64,000 nt of DNA from Pararhizobium sp. (GTDB lineage: Bacteria; Pseudomonadota; Alphaproteobacteria; Rhizobiales; Rhizobiaceae), in assembly GCA_030655075.1 (NCBI GenBank), contig JAURWE010000061.1:1-64000 (forward strand). The letters run 5' to 3'. How positions within the stretch are numbered: position 1 is the first letter of the stretch; each line of letters opens with the position of its first letter. Both the position numbers and the translations under genes were made by a program. Positions 63,386 through 64,000 of this stretch are shown here, piece after piece. The notes below the pieces were generated by a model that did not search any database, was not told the DNA's origin, and worked only from the letters and a program-made list of their open reading frames with translations.

Positions 63386-64000
63386 TCACTGGCCGGTCTC
63401 CTTGGTGAGGGCGGCGCGGGCGGCAAGAATGTCTCTGCCCTCTTTGGTCAGTTCAGTCGTACTTGTGTCGAAGCTTGTTTCGTGGCCGGTGATCAACCAT
63501 CCTTTTTCATGACAACGATTGAACGTGTCGGAATGGACGTTGTTGACTTCATCACTGCAGAACCAGTTTATCCAATTCCAACTATGGTCGCTGCTTTCAG
63601 TTGTTCCACCCATCCCATCAATGATGCGGAGTAGAATAATTTCTTTTTGTTCATTGGATATTTCCCGTTCCCGTTCCGCCTCTGCCAGCTTGGCGGAGAA
63701 GGCGGTAATATCAGAAGGCAGGAAGCCGGTGAACATGAGAGCTTGGGTGGCATTCACTTCACGTAGGGCATCAGCCTCGTTGTCGAAGTGTATGAAGCCA
63801 TCGGCGAAGTCCTTGACGAACCATGCACGCGGCTCCACCACTCCTGCCACATCCCCTGATACAGGGAGAAGGTGCGGGAGAGCTGCGGTAAGGCACAGTT
63901 CAGAGCGGCGCATATGCCTATCGCGATCTGCCCGGCCCAGCGTGTTGAACGGCTTTCCGGCGAAGTCGGCATCAGCAATTGCCGCCGCCTCAATGGCTGC
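63386..64000 (-). CDS. Mobile-element protein, 5' end beyond the window
   Basis: The frame runs from the TAA/TGA at 63386 to the right edge without a stop (about 204 residues visible). AAIEAAAIADADFAGKPFN (near the edge) is the type of repeated phage motif seen in rhizobial prophages; WFVKDFADGFIHFDNEADAL and ILAARAALTKETGQ follow. An internal ATG at 63913 exists but the reading continues upstream. Function unknown. Confidence 0.6.
   Translation of the reverse strand, partial: AAIEAAAIADADFAGKPFNTLGRADRDRHMRRSELCLTAALPHLLPVSGDVAGVVEPRAWFVKDFADGFIHFDNEADALREVNATQALMFTGFLPSDITAFSAKLAEAEREREISNEQKEIILLRIIDGMGGTTESSDHSWNWINWFCSDEVNNVHSDTFNRCHEKGWLITGHETSFDTSTTELTKEGRDILAARAALTKETGQ

Overview
The window is chromosomal DNA of an alphaproteobacterium, most likely a member of the Rhizobiaceae (Rhizobium/Agrobacterium group). 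This rests on recognition rather than a search: the tuf-S10-spc-secY-adk-rpsM-rpsK-rpoA-rplQ gene order, the rhizobial sequence style of the ribosomal proteins, a class II (B12-dependent) ribonucleotide reductase, a wrbA/HlyU/MsrPQ gene set, high GC, and palindromic repeats typical of rhizobial intergenic DNA.

Layout. 1-15.2 kb (+ strand): end of tuf, then the S10 cluster (rpsJ to rpsQ), spc cluster (rplN to rplO), secY-adk, rpsM, rpsK, rpoA and rplQ. The cluster is divided by hairpins that look like intrinsic terminators after tuf, rpsQ, rplO, rpsM and rplQ, so it is probably read as several units. 15.3-20.1 kb: a small Cys-rich protein, the periplasmic methionine sulfoxide repair pair msrPQ (-), a Do-family protease and rarA (+). 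20.1-23.3 kb: an accessory stretch with inverted repeats, a DUF1883 gene, a VOC protein and an AT-richer two-gene module (HipA-like kinase plus DUF3037 protein). 23.3-47.3 kb: housekeeping and metabolic genes: nrdJ, a PDC sensor protein, gpt, a Crp/Fnr regulator, a receiver-domain protein, tRNA-Leu(TAA), wrbA, a MoaB/CinA-type protein, a HAD hydrolase, ilvA, a lipase-like hydrolase, hlyU-like, cpdB, a class II aldolase, a divergent lrp/ald pair, a YqjI-like PadR regulator, an OmpA protein, a GNAT protein, sseA, an AlaX editing protein and cysK.

47.5-55.8 kb is the most interesting chromosomal block. An orphan ChrR-like protein and an SDR gene read rightward. A compact leftward run follows: photolyase, FAD oxidoreductase, DUF1365, cyclopropane-fatty-acid synthase and a GPH-type transporter. 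Both outer ends carry the same motif, TGATCC, 16 bases, CGTA, which resembles promoters of the RpoE/ChrR singlet-oxygen response known from Rhodobacter. No sigma gene lies in the window, and the ChrR-like protein lacks the expected N-terminal zinc ligands.

56-58.5 kb holds small unknown genes and a phospholipase D/cardiolipin-synthase-like gene. From about 58.6 kb to the right end the DNA looks like an integrated phage or mobile element: a tyrosine integrase and excisionase-like gene translationally coupled to a DUF4326 gene and phage-type unknowns, with a divergent ribbon-helix-helix repressor whose promoter region carries three GATATC-centred palindromes. The last gene runs off the window.

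All family assignments come from reading the translated sequence; none was checked by database search.
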